Below, one piece after another: positions 55,601 to 62,623 of a DNA stretch of 62,623 bases (the stretch's first letter is position 1; every line of letters begins with the position of its first letter). The position numbers were made by a program, and so were the translations under genes. Source of the DNA: DAOTUB01 sp034437455 (GTDB lineage: Bacteria; Chloroflexota; Anaerolineae; B4-G1); assembly GCA_034437455.1 (NCBI GenBank), contig DAOTUB010000063.1, positions 1 through 62,623 on the forward strand. Direction: 5' to 3'. The notes beneath the pieces are model-generated. The model worked only from the letters and a program-made list of their open reading frames with translations. It made no database searches and was not told where the DNA came from.

Positions 55601-58600
55601 CGGCAACCATGTTTCGATGGGCAAGACGACAATGTTCTCTTACACCTCCGGTTTCGACGACGAGCGGCTCAACCACAACCTGACCACCATCATCGCCCCC
55701 AACGAAGTGGCCGACGGCTCGCTCACGCCGCGCACGATCAATACCTACGGTACAGAAGGAATTGCCCTCGACCGCATCGTGAGCCAATTGTGGGGTGGCG
55801 GACGGGCGAACGGGAGCGGGATCCCCGCCGGCGGCGAGGTCACGTTCGTCTACACCACGGCCATCGCCATCGACGCGCCCGCCGGGGCCGCCAGCAAGGT
55901 CACCGTCACCGATCGCGGCGGCAACGAGATCGAGCTATGGCACGACGGCGCCGGTCACCGCCTGGAGAGCCGTCAGACCGTCGGCGGCGAGGAACTGGTG
56001 ACGAAATACGCCTACAATATCGACGGCCAGATGACGAGCGTCACCTACCCAGCCGGGAACCGCGCCGAGTACGTCTACGACGATGGCGCGACGGACAGGC
56101 ACGCGCACGGCAACCTGCTGGAATCGCGGTTCGTGGCCGACGCCGCTCGCGGTTGCGACGGCCTGGGCGGTACACCCTGCGCCGATCTCGTCACCACCTA
56201 CACCTACGAACCCGATCACCAGCTTCTCCAGTCGGTCACCGACCCTCGCGGCGCCACCACCACCTACGCTCGCGACGATTGGGGCAACCTGATGCAGGTT
56301 ACATTCCCCACCGTCACCGTCGGCGCTGCTGCACAGCAGGCGGCGACGAACCACTGGACCTACAACGCGCGCGGCCAACCGCTGACCTTCACCGACGCCG
56401 AAGGGAACGTCACCTGCTACGAGTACGACAGCAATGGCTACCGGCAGCGCGTCATCCGCGACTGTGGCCCTTCGACACGCTCAGGGCAGGCTCTAGGCGT
56501 GACCATCGAGTACGGCTATGACAGCGTGGGGAACCTCACGACCATCACCGATAGCCTCGGCGTTCGCACCGAGTACGTGTTCAACGCGCTCAACCAGGCG
56601 GTCAAAAAGACAGAAGCAGCGGGAACCGGGCTCGACTATGAGACCCTCTACTGGTACGACGCCAACGATAACCTGGTGCGAACGGACGTGGAGAACGTCG
56701 CGTCCGATCTGGACGCCGATTTTCATCCCGTAGGGACGTTGGCCCCTACGGGACTACGTCCCACAGGCGCGCACAGCCGCGACGGAGCCAATCCCTGGTT
56801 CACCACCATCAACACCTACGACCTGCTCGATAATCTGGTGCGCCGAACGACAGAAGTCACCGTCTCCTCTCAGATCACTATCGAGTGCCGCTACGACCCG
56901 CTGGAGAATCTGATCTCGGTCACCGATCCCAGGGGGAACCGCGTCGAGTACGTCTACGACGAGCGCAGCCTGCCGCGCGAGGTCATTGGGGGTGTCGGCT
57001 CGCCAGAAGCGTTCACGACCACCTACGAGTACGACGACAATGGCAACACAATACAGTTTACTGACGGCGAGGGAAACTTGACCGACTATGTCTACGACGG
57101 CTTTGACCGGCGCGTCGGCTACATAGACGCGCTGGGCAACGTGCGCGTCTGGGAATACGACGAGAACGGCAACATCGTGGTCACGAGCTTGCGCGATGGG
57201 CAAGACGGGCGCAATCCAGGTCGCGTCATTACCGCCGCCGCTCCGGTTACGCTCACCCATAACCTGAGCCACTTTGACGAGCGGAACCGGCTCTACCGAC
57301 GGGAGCAAGAGTTCTTTACCGCCGACGTGGGCAGTGGCGTGATCACAGGTCTGACAACCGATGGAAACGGTGACGGCTGGGGGGAGACAGCGTTCACCTA
57401 CGACCGCAACAGCAACCTCACCGCCATCACCGACGACAACGGGAACACCACCCAGTACGCCTTCGATGGGTTGGGCCAGCTCATCCTCACCACCGACGCG
57501 CTCAACAACACCTCAGCTTTCGCTTACGACGGCAACGGCAACCTGACGCAGATGGTCGCCACTGAGCGCCAGCCCGACAGCCTGACCGCCGATGAAATCT
57601 TTACCACCACCTTTACTTTTGACGAGGTCAACCGGTTGATCCAGACGACCAGCAACCCTTCGGCAGGTGTGGGGCAGGCTCTGGGCCAAACCACCCGTAA
57701 CGAGTACGACAGCCGGGGCAACCTGGTCTTTACCAGCGACCCCAACGGCGTGCTCGTGGGAGAGACGAACGACCACGGCAACACAGCGCTCTTTGCCTAC
57801 GATGGCCTGGGCCGGACAGTGGAAAAGACGTATCACCTGCGGGCGGGAGGCGTGGGCGAAGGCGCGGTCACCGGCCAGGTGCGGCTGTTTTATGCTTACG
57901 ACGGCAGCGGCAACCTGACACGCCGCAGCGACCCCAACGGCAACGTCACTACCTACGGGTACGACGCGCTCAACCGGCTGACCGGCGTCACCTACGCCGA
58001 CGAGACGACGGACGCGCTGGTGTACGACGGGGCGGGTAACCTGGTGCAGCAGACCGACGCCAACGGCAACGTCGTCACCCACACCTACGACGCGCTCAAC
58101 CGGCTGGTGCGCAGCGACGTCACTCCTGGCGTGGGCGTGGGCGGTACAACGTTTCAGACTTTTGCCTGGGATGGACTGTCCCGACAGATCGCCATCAGCG
58201 ACGATAACGACCCGGCGACCTCCGCCGACGACAGCGACGTCGCGTTCACCTACGACAGCCTCTCCAATCGGCTGAGCGAGATCCAGGGCGGCCACACTAT
58301 CAGCAGCACTTTCGACGGCGCGGGCAACCGGCTCAGCCTGATCTATCCCGGCGGAACCGTCGTGACCTACACCCACGACGCCCTGAACCGGGTCGAGACC
58401 GTCGCCGATGACGACGGGGAAGTGGCCGCCTACGACTATATCGGCCCGTCGCGCCTGTTCCGCCGCACGAACGGCAACGGTACGTACGCAGCCTACGCCT
58501 ACGACAGGGCGCGGCGAGTGACAGGCGTCGAACATCGTTTGAGCAGCGACGACTCGTTACTGACCAGTTTCAGCTACACCTACGACCGCGTCGGCAATCG

Positions 58601-59561
58601 TACCACCGAGACCGCTCAACCCGGCGACGCCACGACGACCTACACCTACGACAGCCTCTACCGCTTGACCGGCGCCCAGGGTCCGAGTTCCAGCTTCCAG
58701 TACGCCTACGACGCTGCTGGCAACCGGACGCGAGCGACCGAGGGTGGAGGGAGCACGCCCTATGCAACCAACAAGGTGAACGCATACCTGACCGTGGGTG
58801 GAGAGACTCGCACGTACGACGCCAACGGCAACTTGCTGTCGCGGCGATTCATCACCCAGGAAGGAGAATGGTTCATCTATCTGCCGCTCGTCGTGAGAGG
58901 GTTTGCAGGATCGGTGTCGAACAACCACGCGCCGGTCGTTCCAGATTCGCTGGCGTTGAACGGGGCGACCATCGTCACAGAGACCGTCATCAGCTACGAG
59001 TACGACTTTGCCAATCGCCTGCTGGGCACGAGGAAGGAGATCACGGTCACCACAGACGCGGACGTGCAAGTCGTCACCGAGACTGTTCGCTTCACCTACG
59101 ACGGGTTGGGACGGCGCGCGAGCAAGCAGACAAGCGACAGCATCACGCGCTACATCTACGATGGAAGACGAGTAATCGAGGAGCGGGACGGAACGGACGC
59201 TCTCCTGACCACCTACGTCGAGAGACTAAAAATGGACGGAGGCGGAAGCCACGTCGTTCTCTACCAGACCGACGCGCTGGGCAGCGTTCGCGCCCTGGCC
59301 GACGAAACGGGAAGCGTCGTGGAGCGGGTGGACTATGGACCGTTCGGCGCGCCGATCTTGAGCGGCGGAGGAAGCGCGAGCAGCCAGGGCAATCCCTACC
59401 TGTTCCGCGGCCTCCGCTACGATGCCGAGAGCGGGTTCTACCTCGCCGGCGTCCGGCAGTATGAGCCGAGCACGGGGCGCCACGCGCAGCGCGGCGAGCC
59501 ATCGCTCGGCAATCCGTACACCTTCGCTGGCAACAATCCGGTCAACTTTGGTCCTCGCTGA
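52659..59561 (+). CDS. RHS/YD-repeat giant secreted protein, no toxin tip
   Basis: A 2300-residue protein. Signal peptide MNKKTTYTLHILLVALVTLT (ATG 52659 after AGGAGG, preferred to an earlier frame overlapping the previous gene). A propeller-like part (60-380), an Asp/Pro-rich stretch (DLPDDPLAGDPGADPD, about 560), a DUF6531-like entry (LPHSGEFVYEQTFLYIPG), some 50 YD repeats (YDANGNLL-like), and the RHS core (DALGSVRALADETGSV, YLFRGLRYDAESGFYLAGVR). It stops at NPYTFAGNNPVNFGPR, where other Rhs proteins begin their toxin domain. An internal FIYLPLVVRGF interrupts the YD array near residue 2070. Confidence 0.88.
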   Translation: MNKKTTYTLHILLVALVTLTGVLPVVPAAAAPDQPLPLAETRQQTIPLAPLAMDRAVSENAAPTQGFEAVDPGAWTQEFPDAVSDVDSNTFIVWQDYREGGGLHHIRFAERPAGGEWQSSIKLDPTAAGSQEYPQIAMDGSSNLYAIWEDHRRQEDEPLIYFTYKPVGGDWSVSAAVSNTTGIQEGAALAVNRRGEAVVSWRQRPDNGVDYTVFSIIRSVDGNWSTPEPKSVEPGEFILGTGVAIDDWGRVYLAWDNWNSGDILFAERSPDGSWSANEQIRDDTTDIPWGTQIATDGAGNVHAVWEDARSGGSQIYAAYRPAGGPWSVNVRLDEGNGYTYSPGIGIDAAGNVIAAWSQDRDIHSAIHYLGSGWGPDELLVTVPALSQRNAHEQRDRFESAPLGPQAVASSPVGVGVDPYGLNFFTSGIVDGFDNIIGQGFGNPTANGCGGMITRVTARIAPAQGGSPGNACRDGGGQDPALNGDDGFIGPMEPPDGWQAGGWHVETQIVDGQEIYVVNTPGVDGIYTNLGDAVNFAQNYVYIPSGSFDPFDIDPSDLPDLPDDPLAGDPGADPDGDPGADPDADLGSGPDADIPSSEENQDTGPPPWASDYANAMSLLTRFERGEKLTRQERAQLTTYLSQHGPTSSPEALRNLFNRMENLPPNWRTPNITWLAGMTPGGFTQLQAQVAAQEAQIRAEAQQRDAAPQRNVSSGEQRQSPIASIGNYRDRINAELGIRLVQYYQTNNRNALAEGREYREEQVASIKEHEVRKGVGVVEGVMTLSDPVLPHSGEFVYEQTFLYIPGRGLDYVFRLNYHSQLIYDGSLGWGWEHTYDRRIVPASGGSLALKEGVGRFDVYSFDGTEFTPPAGRYTALVSDTAGISITSRSGSVESYYPLDSSADAGRLRTIADRNGNTLQFAYDENGRLETVTDALGRTIAYAYDGSDRISSVTDFDGRSMTLTYDDNGDLVSITTPPVTVTLNGNHVSMGKTTMFSYTSGFDDERLNHNLTTIIAPNEVADGSLTPRTINTYGTEGIALDRIVSQLWGGGRANGSGIPAGGEVTFVYTTAIAIDAPAGAASKVTVTDRGGNEIELWHDGAGHRLESRQTVGGEELVTKYAYNIDGQMTSVTYPAGNRAEYVYDDGATDRHAHGNLLESRFVADAARGCDGLGGTPCADLVTTYTYEPDHQLLQSVTDPRGATTTYARDDWGNLMQVTFPTVTVGAAAQQAATNHWTYNARGQPLTFTDAEGNVTCYEYDSNGYRQRVIRDCGPSTRSGQALGVTIEYGYDSVGNLTTITDSLGVRTEYVFNALNQAVKKTEAAGTGLDYETLYWYDANDNLVRTDVENVASDLDADFHPVGTLAPTGLRPTGAHSRDGANPWFTTINTYDLLDNLVRRTTEVTVSSQITIECRYDPLENLISVTDPRGNRVEYVYDERSLPREVIGGVGSPEAFTTTYEYDDNGNTIQFTDGEGNLTDYVYDGFDRRVGYIDALGNVRVWEYDENGNIVVTSLRDGQDGRNPGRVITAAAPVTLTHNLSHFDERNRLYRREQEFFTADVGSGVITGLTTDGNGDGWGETAFTYDRNSNLTAITDDNGNTTQYAFDGLGQLILTTDALNNTSAFAYDGNGNLTQMVATERQPDSLTADEIFTTTFTFDEVNRLIQTTSNPSAGVGQALGQTTRNEYDSRGNLVFTSDPNGVLVGETNDHGNTALFAYDGLGRTVEKTYHLRAGGVGEGAVTGQVRLFYAYDGSGNLTRRSDPNGNVTTYGYDALNRLTGVTYADETTDALVYDGAGNLVQQTDANGNVVTHTYDALNRLVRSDVTPGVGVGGTTFQTFAWDGLSRQIAISDDNDPATSADDSDVAFTYDSLSNRLSEIQGGHTISSTFDGAGNRLSLIYPGGTVVTYTHDALNRVETVADDDGEVAAYDYIGPSRLFRRTNGNGTYAAYAYDRARRVTGVEHRLSSDDSLLTSFSYTYDRVGNRTTETAQPGDATTTYTYDSLYRLTGAQGPSSSFQYAYDAAGNRTRATEGGGSTPYATNKVNAYLTVGGETRTYDANGNLLSRRFITQEGEWFIYLPLVVRGFAGSVSNNHAPVVPDSLALNGATIVTETVISYEYDFANRLLGTRKEITVTTDADVQVVTETVRFTYDGLGRRASKQTSDSITRYIYDGRRVIEERDGTDALLTTYVERLKMDGGGSHVVLYQTDALGSVRALADETGSVVERVDYGPFGAPILSGGGSASSQGNPYLFRGLRYDAESGFYLAGVRQYEPSTGRHAQRGEPSLGNPYTFAGNNPVNFGPR
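56729..56762 (+). repeat. In-frame palindromic repeat, copy C
   Basis: GTAGGGACGTTGGCCCCTAC core, read in the RHS gene as HPVGTLAPTGLRP. Same orientation as the gene. Confidence 0.8.
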
Positions 59562-59578
59562 TCCACGTCCGTTTCTAC

Positions 59579-59616
59579 GGCGGAGCAGGCTCTATTGTGT
59601 TCGGGCCTGCTCCGCC
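59579..59616. terminator. Hairpin after the RHS gene
   Basis: GGCGGAGCAGGC and GCCTGCTCCGCC form a perfect 12-bp stem 18 bp after the stop; no strong U-tract. Confidence 0.55.
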
Positions 59617-59652
59617 CAACGTCGCCTCGTCCCCTTGTCTCGCACTTTTGGT

Positions 59653-59682
59653 ATTGCGAGTTTTGGCCGCCGCGAGTATAAT
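59653..59682 (+). promoter_or_regulatory. ychF promoter
   Basis: TTGCGA (59653-59658), 18 bp, TATAAT (59677-59682), 42 bp before the ATG. Confidence 0.55.
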
Positions 59683-59724
59683 ACAGATAACAAGCGGCAG
59701 CTCTAACAAACCCCGAGGTGACGT

Positions 59725-60858
59725 ATGGCGCTACAAATCGGCATCGTGGGCCTGCCGAACGTCGGCAAATCCACCCTCTTTAACGCGCTCACACAGGCGG
59801 GGGCGGCGGTGGCCGCCTATCCTTTCACCACCATCGAGCCGAACCAGGGCATGGTGGCGGTTCCCGATCCCCGGCTGGAGGCGCTGGCGGCGATGGCCGG
59901 GCCGGAGCAAGTGACCCCGGCAACGGTCGAGTTCGTCGACATCGCCGGCCTGGTGCGAGGCGCCCATCGCGGCGAAGGGCTGGGCAACCAATTCCTGGGC
60001 CACATCCGCAACGTCGACGCCATCGCCCTCGTCTGCCGCTGCTTTGTAGACCCCGACGTGGCGCACGTCGAGGGGGATGGCCTTTGGCCAGATCCGCTGC
60101 GCGACCTGGGCGTGCTCGACCTGGAGCTGACGCTGGCCGACCTGGAGACGGTGGAGCGGCGCTTGGACAAGGTGCGCTCGGTGGCCAAGGCAAAGCCCCG
60201 CGAGTATGCCGCCGAGTTAAAGGCGCTGGAGACGCTCCACGCGCGCCTGGAGGCCGGGGGGCGCGCCCCCTCAGGCGAGGGGCTGGAGGCGGCGCTGGCC
60301 CAGGAGATGCAACTGCTCACCGCGAAGAAGCGCGTCTACGTGGCGAACGTCGGCGAGGAGGACCTGCCTGACGGCGGGCGGTGGATCGAGGAGATCGCTC
60401 GCCTGGCAGAGGAGAAAGGCGCTTCTTACCTCGTGCTCTGCGCCCAACTGGAGGCCGATCTGAGCGATTGGCCGCCCGACGAGGCCGCCGCTTACCGCGC
60501 CGAGGTGGGGCGCAGTCCCGTAGGGGCCAACGCCCCTGCGGGGCTGGAGCATTCTGGGCTAGTGGCGCTGGCAAAGGCAGGCTACGAGGCGCTCGACCTG
60601 ATCACCTTCTTCACCATCACCGGCGGGCGAGAAGTGCGGGCCTGGCCGATACCGCGCGGCACGAAAGCGGCCCAGGCCGCCGGACAAGTCCACAGCCAGA
60701 TGGAACAAGGCTTTATCCGCGCCGAGGTGGTGCACTTTGAGCAATTGGTGACAGCGGGCAACTGGCAAAAGACGCGCGAGCAGGGTATCTTGCGCGTCGA
60801 GGGCCGCGACTATGAGGTACAGGACGGCGACGTTTTGCTGATTCGCTTCAGTCCCTGA
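59725..60858 (+). CDS. ychF: Redox-regulated ATPase/GTPase YchF
   Basis: A 377-residue OBG-family P-loop protein: GIVGLPNVGKSTLFNAL, FTTIEPNQGMVAVPDPRL, EFVDIAGLVRGAHRGEGLGN, YVANVGEEDLPD (NxxE-type, ATP preference) and a TGS domain (FFTITGGREVRAWPIPRGT, VEGRDYEVQDGDVLLIRF). Compared with E. coli YchF, 11 residues (RSPVGANAPAG) are inserted between EVG and LEHSGL; they are encoded by a dispersed palindromic repeat. The stop codon enters a 33-bp palindrome. Confidence 0.95.
   Translation: MALQIGIVGLPNVGKSTLFNALTQAGAAVAAYPFTTIEPNQGMVAVPDPRLEALAAMAGPEQVTPATVEFVDIAGLVRGAHRGEGLGNQFLGHIRNVDAIALVCRCFVDPDVAHVEGDGLWPDPLRDLGVLDLELTLADLETVERRLDKVRSVAKAKPREYAAELKALETLHARLEAGGRAPSGEGLEAALAQEMQLLTAKKRVYVANVGEEDLPDGGRWIEEIARLAEEKGASYLVLCAQLEADLSDWPPDEAAAYRAEVGRSPVGANAPAGLEHSGLVALAKAGYEALDLITFFTITGGREVRAWPIPRGTKAAQAAGQVHSQMEQGFIRAEVVHFEQLVTAGNWQKTREQGILRVEGRDYEVQDGDVLLIRFSP
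60507..60545 (-). repeat. In-frame palindromic repeat, copy D (exact 33-bp insertion 60511-60543)
   Basis: On the minus strand it shows GCAGGGGCGTTGGCCCCTAC; in the ychF frame it reads RSPVGANAPAG. The insertion boundaries are set by alignment with E. coli YchF from memory. Confidence 0.8.
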
Positions 60859-61430
60859 GAAACCGGGTTTTTGGCAAAAACCCGGTTTCTGAATTGCTCG
60901 ACCTGCGCCACCTGCCCTGGCTTGGGGCGGATGAAGGGGCGCACCTCTCGAATCTTGGCCCAGGCATCGTCAGACGTCAAGCCAGTGCTGGCCAGATAGG
61001 CGGCGGCCATCGTCGCTGCCCGGCCCACCCCGGCCCTACAGTGAACATAGACCCCCCCACCCTGCGCGATCTCCTCCGCGATGAAATCGGCCCCGGCGCG
61101 CAACTGTTCCAGCGTCGGCGGATCGTCGTCAATCGTCGGCAGATACAGGTAGCGCTCTGGCGCGATGCCGGCGGCGTTGTCGTCGAACTCGACACGCATA
61201 TTGACTACCGCCGTGATGCCCCGCGCCGCCAGTTCCGGCCAGCCGCGCCGCCGGTATTGCCCGCCCACGTGCAGGTGCGGCGTGATCTGGCTCACGCGGC
61301 GGATGGGCGCGCCGGCGACGATGCGCACCCCATGATCGGCCGCCCATAGCGCCGTCACACGCAACCCCTGCCGGGTGAGCCGGCTCCATAGAATGCCCAG
61401 TCCCTTGGAGATTTTTTCTAGTGGTTTCAT
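60810..61430 (-). CDS. Dual-specificity/tyrosine phosphatase-like protein
   Basis: A 206-residue phosphatase: VYVHCRAGVGRAATMAAAYL carries HCxxGxxR with catalytic cysteine; NMRVEFDDNAAGI and LPTIDDDPP supply the general-acid loop region. The start ATG 61430 overlaps the stop of a 28-codon frame (ATGA). The C-terminal 27 residues, from FRNRVFAKNPVS on, are encoded by a 33-bp palindrome and by sequence antisense to the ychF end, so the original C-terminus has probably been replaced. Convergent overlap with ychF is 49 bp. Confidence 0.85.
   Translation of the reverse strand: MKPLEKISKGLGILWSRLTRQGLRVTALWAADHGVRIVAGAPIRRVSQITPHLHVGGQYRRRGWPELAARGITAVVNMRVEFDDNAAGIAPERYLYLPTIDDDPPTLEQLRAGADFIAEEIAQGGGVYVHCRAGVGRAATMAAAYLASTGLTSDDAWAKIREVRPFIRPKPGQVAQVEQFRNRVFAKNPVSQGLKRISKTSPSCTS
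60858..60890. repeat. Perfect 33-bp palindrome (dispersed type)
   Basis: AGAAACCGGGTTTTT pairs fully with AAAAACCCGGTTTCT around GGC. Begins in the ychF stop codon and is read in frame by the phosphatase gene. May also act as a bidirectional terminator. Confidence 0.75.
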
Positions 61431-61513
61431 ACTTTGATCAACTCGTATTCCCGGTTGCCCAGCCCGACCCGCGCCGCCGCGTCTATGCAATTGCTCATCC
61501 ATGCCCAATTCAC
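61427..61513 (-). CDS. Possible 28-residue upstream frame coupled to the phosphatase
   Basis: GTG 61513 lies 4 nt after GGAGG, the best ribosome site in the area; the frame reads NWAWMSNCIDAAARVGLGN to ELIKV and stops at the TGA sharing ATGA with the phosphatase start. The phosphatase itself has only a weak site, so this frame may serve translational coupling. It could also be a remnant. Confidence 0.5.
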   Translation of the reverse strand: MNWAWMSNCIDAAARVGLGNREYELIKV

Positions 61514-61570
61514 ATTTCCTCCTGATAGTAACCTTTCCGAGATCCGCTGTGTCAAACATCTGACTGACAC

Positions 61571-61598
61571 TTGCATCATTTAACAAGTATGCTATGAT
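61571..61598 (+). promoter_or_regulatory. Promoter of the C39-like gene pair
   Basis: TTGCAT (61571-61576), 16 bp, TATGAT (61593-61598), 34 bp before the ATG. Confidence 0.55.
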
Positions 61599-61632
61599 AC
61601 TCGATAGAATAAACTCTGGCAAGGAGATTGTG

Positions 61633-61980
61633 ATGGACGTTGCGGTTAAACAATTGCCCCATACCGGCAAACTCCAGATCGACATCCACGTATCGGCTGA
61701 TATGAATTTTTCTGCGGCGGCAGCGCGCCGCCGTGTGGGCCGTTTCGTGGCCGACGAGATCAGCTACTTGATGCGCGGCGGTGAGCCTAACCTGGTAATC
61801 GCGGATCGCATTCACTGGCGCGTACCAGTGCTCCTCACATTCCCCGGTCACGGCAACGTCGGCTCTGTCGGCGCTATTGACGTAGACGTCGAAACGGGCC
61901 AACTGCACGTGACCCCCGAATTGATCGCGGAGATACAACAACGTGCCTCAGACCTCGCCGCCCGTCAGCCCCCGAGTTAA
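61633..61980 (+). CDS. Hypothetical protein paired with a C39-like peptidase
   Basis: A 115-residue protein (MDVAVKQLPHTGKLQIDIHV) with no recognised domain; regular beta-strand pattern (VPVLLTFPGHGNVGSVGAID) and a short helical end. GGAG lies 6 nt before ATG 61633. Its 3' end overlaps the peptidase gene by 38 bp, so they are coupled; a substrate or inhibitor role for the peptidase is one idea, unproven. Confidence 0.6.
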   Translation: MDVAVKQLPHTGKLQIDIHVSADMNFSAAAARRRVGRFVADEISYLMRGGEPNLVIADRIHWRVPVLLTFPGHGNVGSVGAIDVDVETGQLHVTPELIAEIQQRASDLAARQPPS

Positions 61981-62416
61981 CGGCATCTCTCTTTGCAAGC
62001 AAACGCAGCCTGCTGACTGTTTGGCCGCCTGCGCTGCAATGGTGCTGGATTTTCTTGGGCGATCCCTTTCTTATGAGACACTACTGGATCTGTTGGACAT
62101 TGGCCCATACGGTGCACCCCGACGCAATATCCTGCGGCTGACCATTCTTGGCCTACAGGTCAATTACGGAGAAGCTACACCAGGCATTCTGGCGGCCTAC
62201 CTGGAAAATAGACAACCCGTGATCGCCTTTGTAGACACAGGAGAATTGCCCTACTGGTCAGAATCCACCAACCACGCCGTAGTCGTCGTCGGTCTCAACG
62301 ACGATACCGTGCTGCTTTACGATCCTGCGTTTGATAGCCCTCAAGTCGTACCGCGTGGAGATTTCGAGTTAGCCTGGCTCGAGTGTGACAACGTATGCGC
62401 TTTGATTACCAACTAG
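61943..62416 (+). CDS. C39-like cysteine peptidase
   Basis: A 157-residue papain-fold protein like the C39 domain of bacteriocin exporters: the cysteine is in CKQTQPADCLAACAAMVLDF, histidine in STNHAVVVVGLNDD, aspartate in LLYDPAFDSP. No transporter part, signal peptide or membrane segment. GTG start, with GGAG 10 nt upstream, inside the preceding gene. Confidence 0.75.
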   Translation: MPQTSPPVSPRVNGISLCKQTQPADCLAACAAMVLDFLGRSLSYETLLDLLDIGPYGAPRRNILRLTILGLQVNYGEATPGILAAYLENRQPVIAFVDTGELPYWSESTNHAVVVVGLNDDTVLLYDPAFDSPQVVPRGDFELAWLECDNVCALITN

Positions 62417-62623
62417 TGTCCTCGGCTGTCGCAGTACGCGGCCTGAAAAGTTGCGCCAGCAATCACAACGTGCTACAATGCAACCCATCAATCAATTTGG
62501 ACTTTGGACAAGTGCGAACAGCCGGTCGTAATTGACTGGCTAACAATTGAACTTTAACAAGCAGTTTCGGGCCGGTTTGAGACTTTCTAGCTCTTTTTGA
62601 TGACCGGATGGCGCTTTCGAGGC
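62417..62623 (+). promoter_or_regulatory. Terminal intergenic region with a rightward promoter
   Basis: TTGCGC (62451-62456), 17 bp, TACAAT (62474-62479). No coding frame is supported before the window end. Confidence 0.4.

Overview
This window is a GC-rich bacterial chromosome segment, probably from a Chloroflexota (Anaerolineae-like) organism. That assignment is an inference. It rests on an Amj-type lipid II flippase, a BTAD regulator fused to an oligopeptide-binding domain, secreted proteins carrying a YLPLV motif, many short palindromic repeats, and an anaerobic flavour (tungsten-type aldehyde oxidoreductase, ADP-forming acyl-CoA synthetase, 2-hydroxyacyl-CoA dehydratase-like protein). 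No rRNA, tRNA, CRISPR array, prophage or full-size insertion sequence was seen.

Layout. 1-2.1 kb: dehydratase-like protein (cut by the window edge) and a Gfo/Idh/MocA oxidoreductase. 2.1-5.1 kb, minus strand: a sigma-70 factor, a 56-residue basic protein, three tandem LysW-like zinc-ribbon proteins and an unknown protein. The sigma gene and the LysW trio have matching promoters built from four 11-bp repeats like a PHO box. 5.1-6.4 kb: ECF sigma factor and Ogt. 6.7-11.2 kb: aldehyde ferredoxin oxidoreductase cluster (two MoaD-like proteins, an attenuator leader that may be a Moco/Tuco riboswitch, a nucleotidyltransferase-like protein, a metallo-beta-lactamase-fold protein). 11.3-14 kb: two toxin-antitoxin modules, one with a frameshifted toxin, around a decayed surface-protein gene. 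14-19.5 kb: membrane hydrolase, Amj, MutL. 19.6-28.3 kb: ADP-forming acyl-CoA synthetase, a DRTGG protein, a MITE-split antitoxin-like gene, a PIN module, enolase, pyruvate kinase, RadC. 28.3-34.4 kb: glycosidase-like protein, membrane glycosyltransferase-like protein, FecR-like protein, acylphosphatase, radical SAM protein. 34.6-42.1 kb, minus strand: exonuclease, peptidase-MA protein, HEAT protein, RseP, and a large hybrid-input histidine kinase. 42.2-44.4 kb: PP2C-like phosphatase, NAD-binding potassium channel, P-loop protein. 44.6-48.8 kb: BTAD-AAA-SBP regulator and a divergent small gene. 48.9-59.6 kb: two very large secreted proteins (beta-helix/propeller and RHS/YD repeat). 59.7-62.4 kb: YchF, dual-specificity phosphatase, and a C39-like peptidase pair.

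The most notable signals are the paired PHO-box-like promoters joining a sigma factor to a LysW-like trio, and a roughly 33-bp palindromic repeat carried in frame inside four unrelated genes. In YchF that repeat is an exact 11-codon insertion relative to the E. coli protein. There are also two MITE-like families with 9-bp target duplications, one of which has split an antitoxin-like gene.
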